DNA of 45,354 nucleotides from Gammaproteobacteria bacterium (GTDB lineage Bacteria; Pseudomonadota; Gammaproteobacteria; Pseudomonadales; Azotimanducaceae). Below the pieces are notes generated by a model. The model saw only the letters and a list, made by a program, of their open reading frames with translations. It was not told the origin of the DNA and made no database searches. The translations under genes and the position numbers were made by a program. Positions 1 to 8,832 of this stretch are shown piece after piece. The stretch is taken from positions 1-45,354 of the forward strand of contig JAPOYI010000049.1 of assembly GCA_026706665.1 (NCBI GenBank), given 5' to 3'. Each line of letters opens with the position of its first letter. Within the stretch, counting starts at the first letter, position 1.

Positions 1-65
1 TCCTCGCCCGACCCACCGAACTGCAGCGCGAAGCCTTCCGGCTGCTCGGCGTGCGGCTACAATAG
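1..65 (+). CDS. 3' end of an unidentified CDS, possibly a transposase
   Basis: Reading from base 3, an open frame gives about 20 residues (LARPTELQREAFRLLGVRLQ) and stops at a TAG at 63-65. The segment ARPTxLQ...A..LLGV resembles the extreme C-terminus of some DDE transposases, but 20 residues cannot establish this. The following bases up to 147 are AT-richer than the rest of the window and contain no gene. The gene starts outside the window, so its function is not known. Confidence 0.25.
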   Translation, partial: LARPTELQREAFRLLGVRLQ

Positions 66-147
66 TGTACCCAGTAACGACCCGATAAAAATCCGTGATC
101 TATCCAAAAATCAATAGGTTAGATCGGATCGGCTCTGGAAGTTCAGG

Positions 148-648
148 CTAGTGTCGAGGGGGCGTCTCGTCGAAGGTAAGCCCCTGGCGCTCGGCCTCGA
201 CGCGACGACGGTTCCACGCCATCCAATCCGCGTCTGCTTGCGCCATGCCTCGCTCGATGCCTTCCTCGCGGCCCTCCGCCTTGTGCTTCTCGATCACCGG
301 GATGACGAATCGATTCACCATTGCCTGATAGAAAGTCATTGCGGTTTCTCCCATCCTGTTCACGGGTCGCGTCAGCAGCATCGCCAGCATGGCTGTCCCG
401 ATGCCCACATTGCCGAACTCTCCCAGCACCGCGAGGGCGAAGTCGACTGCGTTCTGCCAGCCGACAAGCGGATCGTCCGCTCGTTCCATCGCCTTATAGC
501 CGATGCGCAATAGCGCGACAAGCCACAGCACGGCGACAATGCGGAAGAACGTACCGGCATCCCGTCTTTGAATGCTCCAGATGGAGACGTGGTCTTCCAA
601 TCGGGGTGTTGGCGACGGCAACAGCCAGCGTACCCACTTCCAGATCAT
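148..648 (-). CDS. Small membrane protein of unknown function, 166 aa
   Basis: I do not recognise the family. The chosen start is the ATG at 648, which gives MIWKWVRWLL. The frame stays open upstream, but there it runs antisense through the nitroreductase gene and reads as low-complexity arginine/serine sequence, so I left it out. Two or three hydrophobic stretches are visible (FFRIVAVLWLVALLRIGY, and a segment around AVLGEFGNVGIGTAMLAMLL). A hydrophilic C-terminal tail follows, rich in E, R and W (EGREEGIERGMAQADADW), and is probably cytoplasmic and helical. There is no clear Shine-Dalgarno. The gene lies downstream of the nitroreductase in the same direction, 115 bases away, and may be cotranscribed with it. 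Confidence 0.6.
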   Translation of the reverse strand: MIWKWVRWLLPSPTPRLEDHVSIWSIQRRDAGTFFRIVAVLWLVALLRIGYKAMERADDPLVGWQNAVDFALAVLGEFGNVGIGTAMLAMLLTRPVNRMGETAMTFYQAMVNRFVIPVIEKHKAEGREEGIERGMAQADADWMAWNRRRVEAERQGLTFDETPPRH

Positions 649-763
649 GGAATCTTTCGGGCAGTCGTGGATCCGCCACCATAGGGAAGGGTTGGCGGTC
701 AGTCTGTAGGAGGCCTCTTCTTCATGGCGTGAGCCAGCGTGGACAATTGTGTCCGAGATTCGC

Positions 764-1444
764 TCATGCCGGCGGCGGACCTCCGAAGGGGTCGCCGTCG
801 AACGCGTCCACCGTCGCGAACGCCCGCACCGGGCCGCGTCTAAGCCGGGTGAGTTGCCTGACCGGTTTGCCGATCGGCAGCATCGCGGCGACGGCGTGGT
901 GGTCGGGGATGTCGAACAGCCCTTTCGCGTCCAGCTCCCTGGCCACGACAAAGGTGGTCAGCGCGCCGCCCAGTCCCTCGTTGCGGGCCGCAAGCAAGAT
1001 GTTCCAGACGAACGGATAGATCGAGGCCCCCGGGACGACTGCAATGCGGGAAAGGTGCTGGTCCATGGCGGCGACCACCGACAGATCGACGGTGACCAGC
1101 AGGAGCAGCGGGGCATGGATCAGGCGTTCGATGAAGCCGGGCGGGATGGGGGTTGAATCCACGGTTGCTTGGTCGATCTGCGCGGGTTCGACGGTGTTCC
1201 ATGGGTTCGCGCCGGCCTTGACCTCCGCAAGATAGCGCCTGCAGGTGGGTTCGATGAGTGGTCCGAGAGCCGTGCGTTTCGCCTGATCGCGCACGACGAT
1301 GACGTGCCAGCCCTGGCGGTTGCCGCCGCTCGGCGCGAAACGCGCGTTGTCCAGAATGCGGTGCAGGACCTCGTCGGGCACGGGGTCGGGTGTGAAGTCG
1401 CGCGCGGCAAAGGTCGTGCGCATGGCTGCATAGGTTTCCATCAT
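764..1444 (-). CDS. Nitroreductase family FMN oxidoreductase
   Basis: This 226-aa protein has the compact nitroreductase fold, which normally binds FMN and uses NAD(P)H to reduce nitro, quinone or enone substrates in the cytosol as a homodimer. Visible family features are the N-terminal RxF element (R15, F17) and the segment APSGGNRQGW at residues 37-46, which contacts the FMN phosphate. Near the C-terminus is a hydrophobic helix followed by NEGLGGALTT. The start is one of two adjacent ATGs (1444 or 1441). A GAGG lies just upstream and is better spaced for the second. The neighbours do not reveal the substrate. The gene is followed on the same strand by the small membrane protein. Confidence 0.85.
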   Translation of the reverse strand: MMETYAAMRTTFAARDFTPDPVPDEVLHRILDNARFAPSGGNRQGWHVIVVRDQAKRTALGPLIEPTCRRYLAEVKAGANPWNTVEPAQIDQATVDSTPIPPGFIERLIHAPLLLLVTVDLSVVAAMDQHLSRIAVVPGASIYPFVWNILLAARNEGLGGALTTFVVARELDAKGLFDIPDHHAVAAMLPIGKPVRQLTRLRRGPVRAFATVDAFDGDPFGGPPPA

Positions 1445-1617
1445 GCCTCGTCAACTCTCGTGAGTGGCGCTAACGGTACCGGCTTCATTTGCAAGGGTAA
1501 ACGGCCCCAGTTGCACGCCTCGGTGGCCACAGATCGCGAACTATCCAACGATGAGTACCTAGACAGTCGCTTCTTTAACTGTGTGGTCAAACGGCTATGT
1601 TTGAGGTTCGTAGTCGG

Positions 1618-2373
1618 CTATTCGAGCAGGTGTTCCCGTATCGCGTGCTGCATGGCATCGTCGACGCCGATGCTGCGAAGGAAACCGAGCGGGCCACCGT
1701 GGAGTTCTTCCAGGCCGTCGAGGAACACGCGGATGGCGTCTTCGCGCACGCCCGCCGACCGGGTGAATGCCTCGCGGGTCATTCCCTCTGGAAAACTGGG
1801 GCCGCTCGCGACAAATTCCACGTGGCGCGGCACGTCGCGATTCGTGAGTGCGTAGTCCGCCTCGATCACGGCGCGGTCAACCCCGAGGATGTGAAGCAGG
1901 AGGGCAGTGATCACGCCGGTTCGGTCCTTTCCCGCCGTGCAGTGCAATAGAACCGGATAGGCACCCGCGTCCGCCAGCACATCGAAGACGCTACGCCAGG
2001 GCTCGGGGGCGTACTGAAGATAGGCGAGGTAGCGCTCGCCCAGCGTGCCAGTCTCGCGGTTGAGTTGTTCGTAGCTTCCGCCCGGGAGCAAGGATAGCCC
2101 CACGTAGCGGGCACCCAGCGTGCCGAAAGGTCCGCGACCGCAACTTTGCACTTCATCGGGTCGGCGCAGGTCGATCTGCGTCCTGATGCCCAGGTTGGCG
2201 GCGTCGCTCAGGTCGCCCAGGGTCATCCGGTCCTGTCGTCCGGCGCGAAAATAGCGGCCCCAGCGAATGGTGCGGTCGTCGGCGCCGCGATAGCCGCCGA
2301 TGTCGCGAAAATTGAAACAACCCTCGAATGGGTGGTGGCGCGCGTCGAAGTCGTCGATCATGCGGTTCGTCAT
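1618..2373 (-). CDS. Tyrosine-protein phosphatase (Y_phosphatase3 family)
   Basis: A 251-aa cysteine-based phosphatase. The catalytic P-loop HCTAGKDRTG is at residues 144-153, with nucleophile C145 and phosphate-binding R151. The family's N-terminal signature NFRDIGGY lies at 21-28, and an IDLRRPDE segment follows the region that probably carries the substrate loop. Members dephosphorylate phosphotyrosine and sometimes phosphoinositides. No signal peptide is seen, so it should be cytosolic. The ATG at 2373 was chosen because the family homology begins about 20 residues later. An in-frame ATG at 2361 is an alternative, and neither has a strong ribosome site. It is divergent from the SDR gene at 2525, and the 151 bases between them must hold both promoters. 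Confidence 0.85.
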   Translation of the reverse strand: MTNRMIDDFDARHHPFEGCFNFRDIGGYRGADDRTIRWGRYFRAGRQDRMTLGDLSDAANLGIRTQIDLRRPDEVQSCGRGPFGTLGARYVGLSLLPGGSYEQLNRETGTLGERYLAYLQYAPEPWRSVFDVLADAGAYPVLLHCTAGKDRTGVITALLLHILGVDRAVIEADYALTNRDVPRHVEFVASGPSFPEGMTREAFTRSAGVREDAIRVFLDGLEELHGGPLGFLRSIGVDDAMQHAIREHLLE

Positions 2374-2524
2374 GTCATTTGGGTCCGTGCGGGCCGAGCG
2401 TGGACGAGTCCGGCTTCGGGCGCAAGTTCGGGTTCTTGTTCCCTCCCGGTCCGGTTTGCAATTCCGCTCGCGTGAATCGGCAACTGTCCCCGGTCTATAG
2501 TGGCTATCAACAGGGAGGACCAGA

Positions 2525-3295
2525 ATGAACGAACTGAACGGAAAGATCGCGGTGGTCTCGGGAGCCAGCCGAGGAATCGGAGAAGCCAGCGCTCGGGCTC
2601 TGGACGCTGCCGGAGCGAGGGTCGTCATGACCGCACGCACCGTTTCCGACATGGACAGGGTGGCGCGAGACCTGTCGAACGATCCCGTGGTGATGGATGC
2701 TGACCTGTCAGTGCCCAGGGCTGGAACGGAGTTGGCCGAGCGGATCCTGGCGGCCGTGGGCGGCGTGGACATCCTGGTCAACAACGCGGGCATACCGATG
2801 CGGCGAAAACCGGAGGAATTGACCGAGGAGGATTTCGATCGCGTCTTTTCCATCAACGTACGCTCGCTGCTGATGCTCACCCTCGGCCTTGGCCCATCCA
2901 TGATTGCGCGCGGCGGCGGATCGGTCATCAACATCTCGTCCATCGCCAGCCTCCGCGGTCCCCTCGGCAGAGTGGCGTATTCGGGCGCAAAGGGCGCCGT
3001 CGACGCGATGACGCGGGCGCTGGCTGCGGATTGGGGCCCGGAGGGCGTCCGCGTGAACGCGCTTTGCCCCGGGCTTATCGTGACTTCGATCTGGGAGGCG
3101 GACCGCCGCGATATCCCTGGCCTCACAGAGCAGCTGGAAGAACGGATCGCGCTCAAGCGCTGGGGTTACGGAGCCGATGTCGCCGACGTCGTGGTGTTCT
3201 TCGCAAGCGATGCGTCGCGCTACGTGACGGGAGAGGTCGTGGCCGTGGACGGCGGCATGGCAAGAGTGAGTTCCGCGCCACGCCGGAAGGACTGA
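2525..3295 (+). CDS. SDR family NAD(P)-dependent oxidoreductase
   Basis: A classical short-chain dehydrogenase of 256 aa. The cofactor-binding SGASRGIG motif is at residues 12-19, NNAG at 86-89, the catalytic serine in the ISS at 137-139, and the Y152-x3-K156 pair in AYSGAK. The PG motif and a C-terminal VDGG end the fold normally. It probably oxidises a secondary alcohol or reduces a ketone with NAD(P)(H). The acidic-poor loop after strand 2 (TARTV) slightly favours NADP, which is an inference. The start is fixed by a strong GGGAGG seven to eight bases before the ATG. The amidohydrolase follows 19 bases downstream and the two probably form an operon. Confidence 0.92.
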   Translation: MNELNGKIAVVSGASRGIGEASARALDAAGARVVMTARTVSDMDRVARDLSNDPVVMDADLSVPRAGTELAERILAAVGGVDILVNNAGIPMRRKPEELTEEDFDRVFSINVRSLLMLTLGLGPSMIARGGGSVINISSIASLRGPLGRVAYSGAKGAVDAMTRALAADWGPEGVRVNALCPGLIVTSIWEADRRDIPGLTEQLEERIALKRWGYGADVADVVVFFASDASRYVTGEVVAVDGGMARVSSAPRRKD

Positions 3296-3314
3296 TACAG
3301 GGAGGAGATGCAGC

Positions 3315-4511
3315 ATGACCACGCTGTACCGCAATGGGCGAATATTCGATGGCGAGCGCATGATCGGGGGCCACGCCGTGCTCGTCGATGGCGAACGGAT
3401 CACCCGGGTCGCGCGGGAAGGCGAGTTCGAAGGCTTCGCAGGCGAGGAGGTCGACTGTTCGGGGGGTACCGTGATGCCCGGCCTCATCGACTGCCACGTG
3501 CATCTGCTCTTCCGCGGCGAGCCGGACCCGATGGCGGCGCTGGAGAAACTCGACGCCGCGCATGCGGTCGTGCGCGCGCTTGAACACGCCGCCGACACCC
3601 TGCGCGGTGGAACGACATCCGTGCGGGACTGCGGCGGGCGCGAATACCAGGAGTTCGCGGTGCGCAACGCATGCAACGACGGGCGGTTCCCCGGTCCCAC
3701 CATTCGCGCCGCCGGCAAGATGATCTGCATGACCGGCGGCCACGGCAACCGCATGGGTCGCGTCGCGGACGGTCCGGACGAGGTGGTCAAGGCAGTCCGC
3801 GAGCAGGTCCACGCCGGTTGTGATCTCGTCAAGATCATGGCGACGGGTGGCGTCATGACTCCCGGCGTCAATCCGGAGGACGCCCACTACTCTGCGCGGG
3901 AAATGGCCATCGGTATCGCCGAGGCGAAGCGCTTTCACAGACCGACAGCAAGCCATGCCCAGGGCGCCGAGGGAATTCTCAACGCGACGCGGGGCGGCGT
4001 CACCTCCATCGAGCACGGCATCTTCATGAACGAGGAGTGCTGTCGCGAGATGGTGGAGCGAGGCACGTTTCTCGTACCCACCCTGGCGGCCCTGCGCAAT
4101 ATCCTGGACCATGTCGAGGCGGGCATTCCGGACTACGTGATCGAGAAGGCGACCCGTTGCGCGGAAGCGCACGAGCGGTCGGTGCGCATGTTCAACGAGG
4201 CGGGTGGTCGCATCGCCCTGGGTACGGATGCGGGGACGCCGTTCAACCTGCACGGCCACAACTCGGACGAACTTGGCCTCATGGTGGATGTCGGTTTGAG
4301 CAATCTCGAGGCGTTGCGGGCAGGCACTTCCAATGCGGCCGATCTCATGGGCCTCGAGGACCGGGGACGCATCGCCGAAGGCGCAGCGGCGGACCTCCTC
4401 GTTGTCGAGGGCGACCCTTCGCGGGATATCGCGGCGGCGGCGGACCGCGCCCGCCATCGACGGGTGGTCAAGAACGGGGAGGTCGTTCCCGGTCGATCGC
4501 GACAAGGGTAG
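3315..4511 (+). CDS. Metal-dependent amidohydrolase (imidazolonepropionase/prolidase-like)
   Basis: A 398-aa amidohydrolase-superfamily TIM barrel. The metal-binding HVH is at residues 61-63 after the PGLIDCH segment. LVKIMATGG provides the lysine usually carboxylated in binuclear members. ASHAQ and SIEHG supply the further metal histidines, and LGTDAGTP carries the catalytic aspartate. This set of motifs is typical of the branch that includes Xaa-Pro dipeptidases and many cyclic-amide hydrolases, and the exact substrate cannot be read from sequence. There is no signal peptide. GGGAGGAG lies just before the ATG. It follows the SDR closely, suggesting consecutive steps on one small molecule. 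Confidence 0.9.
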   Translation: MTTLYRNGRIFDGERMIGGHAVLVDGERITRVAREGEFEGFAGEEVDCSGGTVMPGLIDCHVHLLFRGEPDPMAALEKLDAAHAVVRALEHAADTLRGGTTSVRDCGGREYQEFAVRNACNDGRFPGPTIRAAGKMICMTGGHGNRMGRVADGPDEVVKAVREQVHAGCDLVKIMATGGVMTPGVNPEDAHYSAREMAIGIAEAKRFHRPTASHAQGAEGILNATRGGVTSIEHGIFMNEECCREMVERGTFLVPTLAALRNILDHVEAGIPDYVIEKATRCAEAHERSVRMFNEAGGRIALGTDAGTPFNLHGHNSDELGLMVDVGLSNLEALRAGTSNAADLMGLEDRGRIAEGAAADLLVVEGDPSRDIAAAADRARHRRVVKNGEVVPGRSRQG

Positions 4512-4562
4512 GCCGAGCATGTAGGCTCTGGAGCTGTTTCACTCGGTCAGGAGCAGGAAATC

Positions 4563-4829
4563 GTGCAGGTATTGAAACGCGTCGGCATCGCTTCGGCGAC
4601 GAAGATCTCCGGGGTTATCGCCGCGATCTTCGGGGTTCTTCTCGGAATTGGATTCGCGTTCGCCGGCGGCGGTCTGGGCTCCTTCGGCGGCCTGCCGGGT
4701 TGGCTCATCGGACTGATTGGCTGGCCCATCATTTACGGCCTGATCGGCGCCATCGCGGGTGCGATCTATGCTGCGCTCTACAATCTCGTTGCCGGATCGG
4801 TGGGCGGTCTCGAGGTCGAGCTCGAATAG
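4563..4829 (+). CDS. Small integral membrane protein, 88 aa
   Basis: Starts at a GTG with AGGAAA just upstream. The protein is almost entirely hydrophobic and glycine-rich, with two predicted membrane segments (about residues 15-38 and 44-78). It ends in YNLVAGSVGGLEVELE. The pattern of two glycine-rich helices followed by a short GG-I/L-E-hydrophobic-E tail recurs in uncharacterised small membrane proteins of bacteria and archaea. No function is known to me. It lies 51 bases after the amidohydrolase on the same strand and is convergent with the next gene. A short AGGAC/GTCCT inverted repeat overlaps its 3' end at 4828-4844. Confidence 0.7.
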   Translation: MQVLKRVGIASATKISGVIAAIFGVLLGIGFAFAGGGLGSFGGLPGWLIGLIGWPIIYGLIGAIAGAIYAALYNLVAGSVGGLEVELE

Positions 4830-4878
4830 GACGCCTGCTGTCCTCGCAGCGGAGTCCTCGGCCGCAGGCTGGCGTGCG

Positions 4879-5472
4879 CTAACTCCTGTCGGCGATCTCC
4901 AACAGGCGATCCCTGAGTTCGGTCGGCACAGTCTTCAGGCCGTAGGCCTCGTCGTCGCCGATCTCGCAGCCACCGAGAGACGCCAGCCGAGAATTCGTCA
5001 TGTAGGCGCAGATGCCGAACACGAGTTGCGTCAACTGCCTGTGTGTGAACTTCTTGCTCATGGCCGTCAGCGTCGGCTCGGCGGGACGGCCGTCCAGTAC
5101 CACTTCGTTCGTGAACTGCAGCACGAGCTTCTCGGTTTCGTCGAACACGTCGGAACCCAGGTCGCCGGTGATGATCGCCTCCAGCTGGGCCTGGCTTCCG
5201 CCCCGGCGCAGCATCGAGACAGCGTGATTTCCCCACTCGTAGGATGAGTTGGCGAGGACGCTGGCGTGTACGACCGCCATCTCCTTCAGCAGCAGCGGCA
5301 TGCCGTCCGCTTCTTCCTGCCAGACCGTGCGATTGAACAGGATGTATTTCAGAAACGCCTGGGGCGCATGTGCCCAGACGTGAAATATGGCGAGATCGAA
5401 ACGCATCGCATCCCAGGCTTCTCTAAGTTCGGGATCGGCCTCTTCTTTCGGCAACAGGGGAATGTGTTTCAT
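4879..5472 (-). CDS. Carboxymuconolactone decarboxylase (AhpD-like) family protein
   Basis: A 197-aa, all-helical AhpD-like protein. The central motif NSSYEWGNH, around residues 75-83, matches the E-W-x-x-H proton-relay segment of the family. The CxxC redox pair of true AhpD peroxidase partners is absent, so a decarboxylase or isomerase-like role, or a non-redox role, is more likely. C-terminal segments FTHRQLTQLVFGICAYM and NSRLASLGG are typical of this subgroup. It is the last gene of a leftward set after the FadJ-like enzyme and the ABM protein, which suggests catabolism of an acyl or aromatic compound. The substrate is unknown. Confidence 0.85.
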   Translation of the reverse strand: MKHIPLLPKEEADPELREAWDAMRFDLAIFHVWAHAPQAFLKYILFNRTVWQEEADGMPLLLKEMAVVHASVLANSSYEWGNHAVSMLRRGGSQAQLEAIITGDLGSDVFDETEKLVLQFTNEVVLDGRPAEPTLTAMSKKFTHRQLTQLVFGICAYMTNSRLASLGGCEIGDDEAYGLKTVPTELRDRLLEIADRS

Positions 5473-5597
5473 CGCAGGTCCTTGCCTTGACGTGGAAATT
5501 GCCGGTCGAACGCCGCCAGCACGTCGTTTGCGCGGCGCTCGACCGTGTTTCGTGACTGGACGCCTTTGCCCTGAGCTCCTTCACTTGTGGGGCTTCG

Positions 5598-5891
5598 CTA
5601 TTGCACCAGGTCCATCAACTCGATTTCGGGTCTTCCACCGGAAAGCGGGCCAAGCTTGGCGCTTCGGGTCTTGAAGGCGTCGGATTGACCGTGCTGCCCC
5701 AATGCGTCGGCATCTTCGTACTGCTCCATGACGAAGTAGGCGTTGGGATCGTTCCGCGACTTGAACAGCAGGTAGAAGATGCAGCCGGGTTCGTTGTCCT
5801 TCACCGCCTGCTGCAATTCCTTGAATCCCGCTTCGAACTGCGCGTTCGCGCCTTCCTTGCATCTCAGTTTCGCGACGATTCCTATGCTCAT
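5598..5891 (-). CDS. Antibiotic biosynthesis monooxygenase (ABM) domain protein
   Basis: A 97-aa single-domain dimeric alpha-beta barrel. The features are an N-terminal strand SIGIVAKLRCKEG, a central CIFYLLFKSRNDPNAYFVMEQYEDADAL, and the helix with SDAFKTRSAKLG. ABM proteins oxidise small aromatics without cofactor or act as aldehyde/quinone-handling accessory proteins. Which applies here cannot be told. The ATG at 5891 is set by AAGGAG six bases upstream; the longer open frame beyond it is antisense to the preceding gene's coding and is not credible. It is placed 38 bases after the FadJ-like gene, in the same operon. Confidence 0.85.
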   Translation of the reverse strand: MSIGIVAKLRCKEGANAQFEAGFKELQQAVKDNEPGCIFYLLFKSRNDPNAYFVMEQYEDADALGQHGQSDAFKTRSAKLGPLSGGRPEIELMDLVQ

Positions 5892-5929
5892 GGCAACTCC
5901 TTGATCTGTGTAACGACGAATCCTGGGGG

Positions 5930-8062
5930 TTATCGTCTGGCCTTCGCTGCGTCCCAGGCCGCGAACGAACTGCCTTCCTCCGCAAGCCGCTGCAACAACG
6001 GGGCCGGACGCCAGGCGTCCCCGTACGCCTGGTGGTACGCCAGGATGTCCCGGTACACGTTGTCCAGTCCGACCTGGTCCGCGTAGTACATCGGCCCGCC
6101 CCGGTACTTCGGGAAGCCGTAGCCGTAGACGTACACGATGTCGATATCGCTGGCACGCAGGGCGATGCCGTCGTCGAGCAACTGGGCGCCGATGTTGATG
6201 AGCGGATACAGGCATCGCTTCAGGATTTCACCGTCGTCGAGTTCCTCGCGCTCGAAACCGAGTTCGTCGCGGGTCTCCGCGATGACCTGGGCGACGACCG
6301 GGTCCGGCTGTCCCTGGCGGCTGCCTTCCGGGTACGTGTAATAGCCCGCGTTCGTCTTCTGCCCGAGGCGGCCGAGTTCGCAGAGCTTGTCCGGCACGAT
6401 GGCGGAGAGCGGCTTGTCCTCGACGCCGGACATCTTGCGCGCGCGCCAGCGGAGATCGAGGCCGACCAGGTCGGCCATCGCGAACGGACCCATGTTGAAA
6501 CCGAAGTCGTAGATCACCTTGTCGACCTGCTCGGGCAATGCCCCGTGCAGGATGATCTCGCCGGCCTGGCGGGTGTACCCGCCGAGCATGTGGTTGCCTA
6601 TGAATCCGGGCGCGTTCAGGGCCATGACCGGAATCTTGCCGATAGCCTTGCCGAGCGCCATCGCCGTGGCGAGGGTTTCCCTGCTGGTTTCGACTCCGCG
6701 CACCACCTCGAGCATCTGCATGATATTGGCGGGGCTGAAGAAGTGTGCGCCGACCACGTCGCCGGGGCGCCCGGTCATCGCTGCCATCTGGTCCAGGTCG
6801 AGACCCGACGTGTTGCTGGCGAGCACCGCGCCTTCCTTCATCGTGGCGTCGAGCTTGGCGAAGACTTCTTTCTTGAGATCCAGGTTCTCGTAGACGGCTT
6901 CGATGACGAGGTCCGCGTCGGCGATGGCGTCATAGTCCAGCACGCCTTCGATCAGACCGAGGCGCGCATCCCGCTCCGACTCGCTGATCCTGCCGCTCCG
7001 GACCATGCGGCCATAGTTGTGTTCGATGACCGCCAACCCCTTGTCCAGCGCTTCCTGGTTCACTTCCAGCACCTTCACCGGAATGCCGGAGTCGGCGAAG
7101 CTCATGGCGATGCCGCCGCCCATCAAACCGCCGCCGACCGTTGCCGCGCTGCCGATCCGTTTCGTTGGCGTGTCCCTTGGCACATCTGGAATTCGCGCCG
7201 CCTGGCGCTCGGAGAAGAAGACGTGGATCATCGCCGCGCGCTGCGGATGGGCTACGCAACGCAGGAAGTTTGCGTGTTCGGCGCGCGTGGCCTCGTCGAA
7301 GTCGTCGATTTCGATGGCCCCCTTGATCGAGTCGAAAGCCATCTGGCCGTTGAACTGGCCGCGCATTCGCCGCGCCAGGTAGGCTTCTCCCGCCTTCAGG
7401 ACATCGGGATTCTTGCGGTCGGCGTCGATCTTGTCGCGCTTGTGGCGAGCGAGGGGATACGGGCCTCCCTCGGCGACCCTCGCTCTCGCGAACGCCATGG
7501 CGCCAGTCACCAGATCGCCCTCGATGATCGCGTCGATGAGGCCGACTTCAAGTGCCTCGTCGGTGTCGAAGGGATCGCCGGTGAGGATCGCCTGCATGGC
7601 TCGCTCCACGCCGATCAATCTCGGCACGCGCTGGGTGCCGCCGTCGCCCGGCAGCAGGCCGATCTTGATCTCGGGCAGGCCGACAGGTGCGCCGGGTGCG
7701 GCGACCCGGTAGTGGCAGTACAGCGCCACTTCGAAGCCGCCGCCGAAGCAGGTACCGTTGAGGGCGGCGATAACGGGCTTTTCGCTCTCCTCGATGTATT
7801 CGGTCGCTCGCCGTTTCGGCTGCTCGTCGGGGTTCTGTGCCGTACCGAACTCGCGGATGTCGGCGCCGGCGATGAAGGCGCGTCCCTTGCCCGTGATGAC
7901 GACGGCTTCCACGGCATCGTCCGCGAGCGCCGTCTCCATGTGTCGGGACAGGTAGAAGCGCACCCCGGAACTCAACGGGTTCACCGGCGGATTGTCGATG
8001 GTGAGAAGCGCTACACCTTCGCGCACCTCGTAATGGACCGTTCCGATCAGGGCCACGATCAT
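5930..8062 (-). CDS. Fused enoyl-CoA hydratase / 3-hydroxyacyl-CoA dehydrogenase (FadJ/FadB-like)
   Basis: A 710-aa bifunctional beta-oxidation enzyme. The N-terminal crotonase half has the oxyanion-hole segments GKGRAFIAGADIREF (about 58-72) and GTCFGGGFEVAL (103-114). Candidate catalytic glutamates are E111 and E131 (LPEIKIGLLPGDGGTQR). The C-terminal half has the NAD-binding GGGLMGGG at 310-317, SNTSGL at 416-421, the histidine of GAHFFSP (H440) and NAPGFIGN. It hydrates 2-enoyl-CoA and oxidises the resulting 3-hydroxyacyl-CoA. No thiolase partner is adjacent. The ATG abuts its GAGGA site, so the GTG two codons later (8056), with six-base spacing, may be the true start. It heads a leftward operon with the ABM and AhpD-like genes. 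Confidence 0.92.
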   Translation of the reverse strand: MIVALIGTVHYEVREGVALLTIDNPPVNPLSSGVRFYLSRHMETALADDAVEAVVITGKGRAFIAGADIREFGTAQNPDEQPKRRATEYIEESEKPVIAALNGTCFGGGFEVALYCHYRVAAPGAPVGLPEIKIGLLPGDGGTQRVPRLIGVERAMQAILTGDPFDTDEALEVGLIDAIIEGDLVTGAMAFARARVAEGGPYPLARHKRDKIDADRKNPDVLKAGEAYLARRMRGQFNGQMAFDSIKGAIEIDDFDEATRAEHANFLRCVAHPQRAAMIHVFFSERQAARIPDVPRDTPTKRIGSAATVGGGLMGGGIAMSFADSGIPVKVLEVNQEALDKGLAVIEHNYGRMVRSGRISESERDARLGLIEGVLDYDAIADADLVIEAVYENLDLKKEVFAKLDATMKEGAVLASNTSGLDLDQMAAMTGRPGDVVGAHFFSPANIMQMLEVVRGVETSRETLATAMALGKAIGKIPVMALNAPGFIGNHMLGGYTRQAGEIILHGALPEQVDKVIYDFGFNMGPFAMADLVGLDLRWRARKMSGVEDKPLSAIVPDKLCELGRLGQKTNAGYYTYPEGSRQGQPDPVVAQVIAETRDELGFEREELDDGEILKRCLYPLINIGAQLLDDGIALRASDIDIVYVYGYGFPKYRGGPMYYADQVGLDNVYRDILAYHQAYGDAWRPAPLLQRLAEEGSSFAAWDAAKARR

Positions 8063-8120
8063 TCCTCGCTGGTGGAATGGCGGCGAGTATACGAGATCGA
8101 CTGTCTATGGGGGCCTGACG

Positions 8121-8474
8121 TTGGCGGACGCAGCCGATTTCTGCAAGAATCCCGATTTTTCGGGGGCACTGCGGGTGAGCGTAGCCCGGCGGCAGACACG
8201 CATCGTTTACGATGCCTTCGTGGACTTGGTGGGCGGGGGCAAGGCCCTCGTCGACGCTGGCGACGTGGCGGCGTACATGCGTGATCGCGATCACCCGATG
8301 GACGCGTGGGAGATACGCGGCGAGTTCTTTCAGCTTCGGCAGATGGGACTGATAGATCTTGATGCCGATTCCGCGCAATGGGTTTCGGTTCCAGGCGGGG
8401 ATTTCGATTCGGCGCGGGCTGCGAGTTGGGGCGACGGCGGAACCGCATCGAATGGGCAGGCGGAAGACCAGTGA
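8121..8474 (+). CDS. Hypothetical protein, possible winged-helix fold, 117 aa
   Basis: I cannot name the family. The central part, about residues 22-90, alternates amphipathic helices and a short hairpin. It includes RRQTRIVYDAFVDLVGGG, VAAYMRDRDHPMDAWEIRGE and FFQLRQMGLIDLD, which resembles a small winged-helix domain. The last 25 residues are low complexity. The TTG at 8121 sits behind a GGGGG, and a GTG at 8175 (SVARRQ) is an alternative. It is divergent from the FadJ-like gene with 58 bases between, and lies 64 bases before xseB on the same strand, so it may be transcribed with xseB-ispA. Confidence 0.55.
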   Translation: MADAADFCKNPDFSGALRVSVARRQTRIVYDAFVDLVGGGKALVDAGDVAAYMRDRDHPMDAWEIRGEFFQLRQMGLIDLDADSAQWVSVPGGDFDSARAASWGDGGTASNGQAEDQ

Positions 8475-8538
8475 TTTCGGAACCACTTGATGAGCGGCCA
8501 CGGCGCCTTTCGGGCAGGCACCTCCGAGGGGCGTCCAC

Positions 8539-8832
8539 GTGAGTGACGCGACGGACGAAGCAGGCGATACCGGCGGTACCCGCGACGAAGTATCGAACGA
8601 CGCCTCGATCGACTTCGAGGATGCCTTGGCGCAGCTCGAAGCGCTTGTCGAGAAGATGGAGACCGGTTCCCTGAGCCTCGAGGAGTCGTTGCGCGCCTTC
8701 GAGCGCGGTGTGCGCCTTGCCCGCCACTGCCAGACCGTCCTCGAACAGGCGGAACTACGCGTGAAGGCGCTTCTCCAGGACGGCACCGAAGTGCCCGTGC
8801 CGGACAGCGGCGCAGGCGAAGATGACCTTTGA
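8539..8832 (+). CDS. xseB: Exodeoxyribonuclease VII small subunit
   Basis: A 97-aa protein. The conserved core [20 protein letters not shown] (about residues 26-45) is followed by [20 protein letters not shown], the helical hairpin by which XseB binds XseA in the exonuclease VII complex that degrades single-stranded DNA. The N-terminal 24 residues are acidic and variable. GTG start with GAGGGG seven to eight bases upstream. The end overlaps ispA by 11 bases, the usual proteobacterial arrangement. The large-subunit gene xseA is not in the window, which is common because it normally lies elsewhere. Confidence 0.93.
   Translation: MSDATDEAGDTGGTRDEVSNDASIDFEDALAQLEALVEKMETGSLSLEESLRAFERGVRLARHCQTVLEQAELRVKALLQDGTEVPVPDSGAGEDDL

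Noticed and set aside
60-75. TAGTGTACCC after the first stop codon as a third copy of the 20-bp repeat
   Set aside because: Only the first six or so bases agree; the match is not significant.
6032-8284. 750-codon open frame on the plus strand
   Set aside because: It is antisense to the FadJ-like gene and has no domain; long antisense frames are expected in GC-rich genes.
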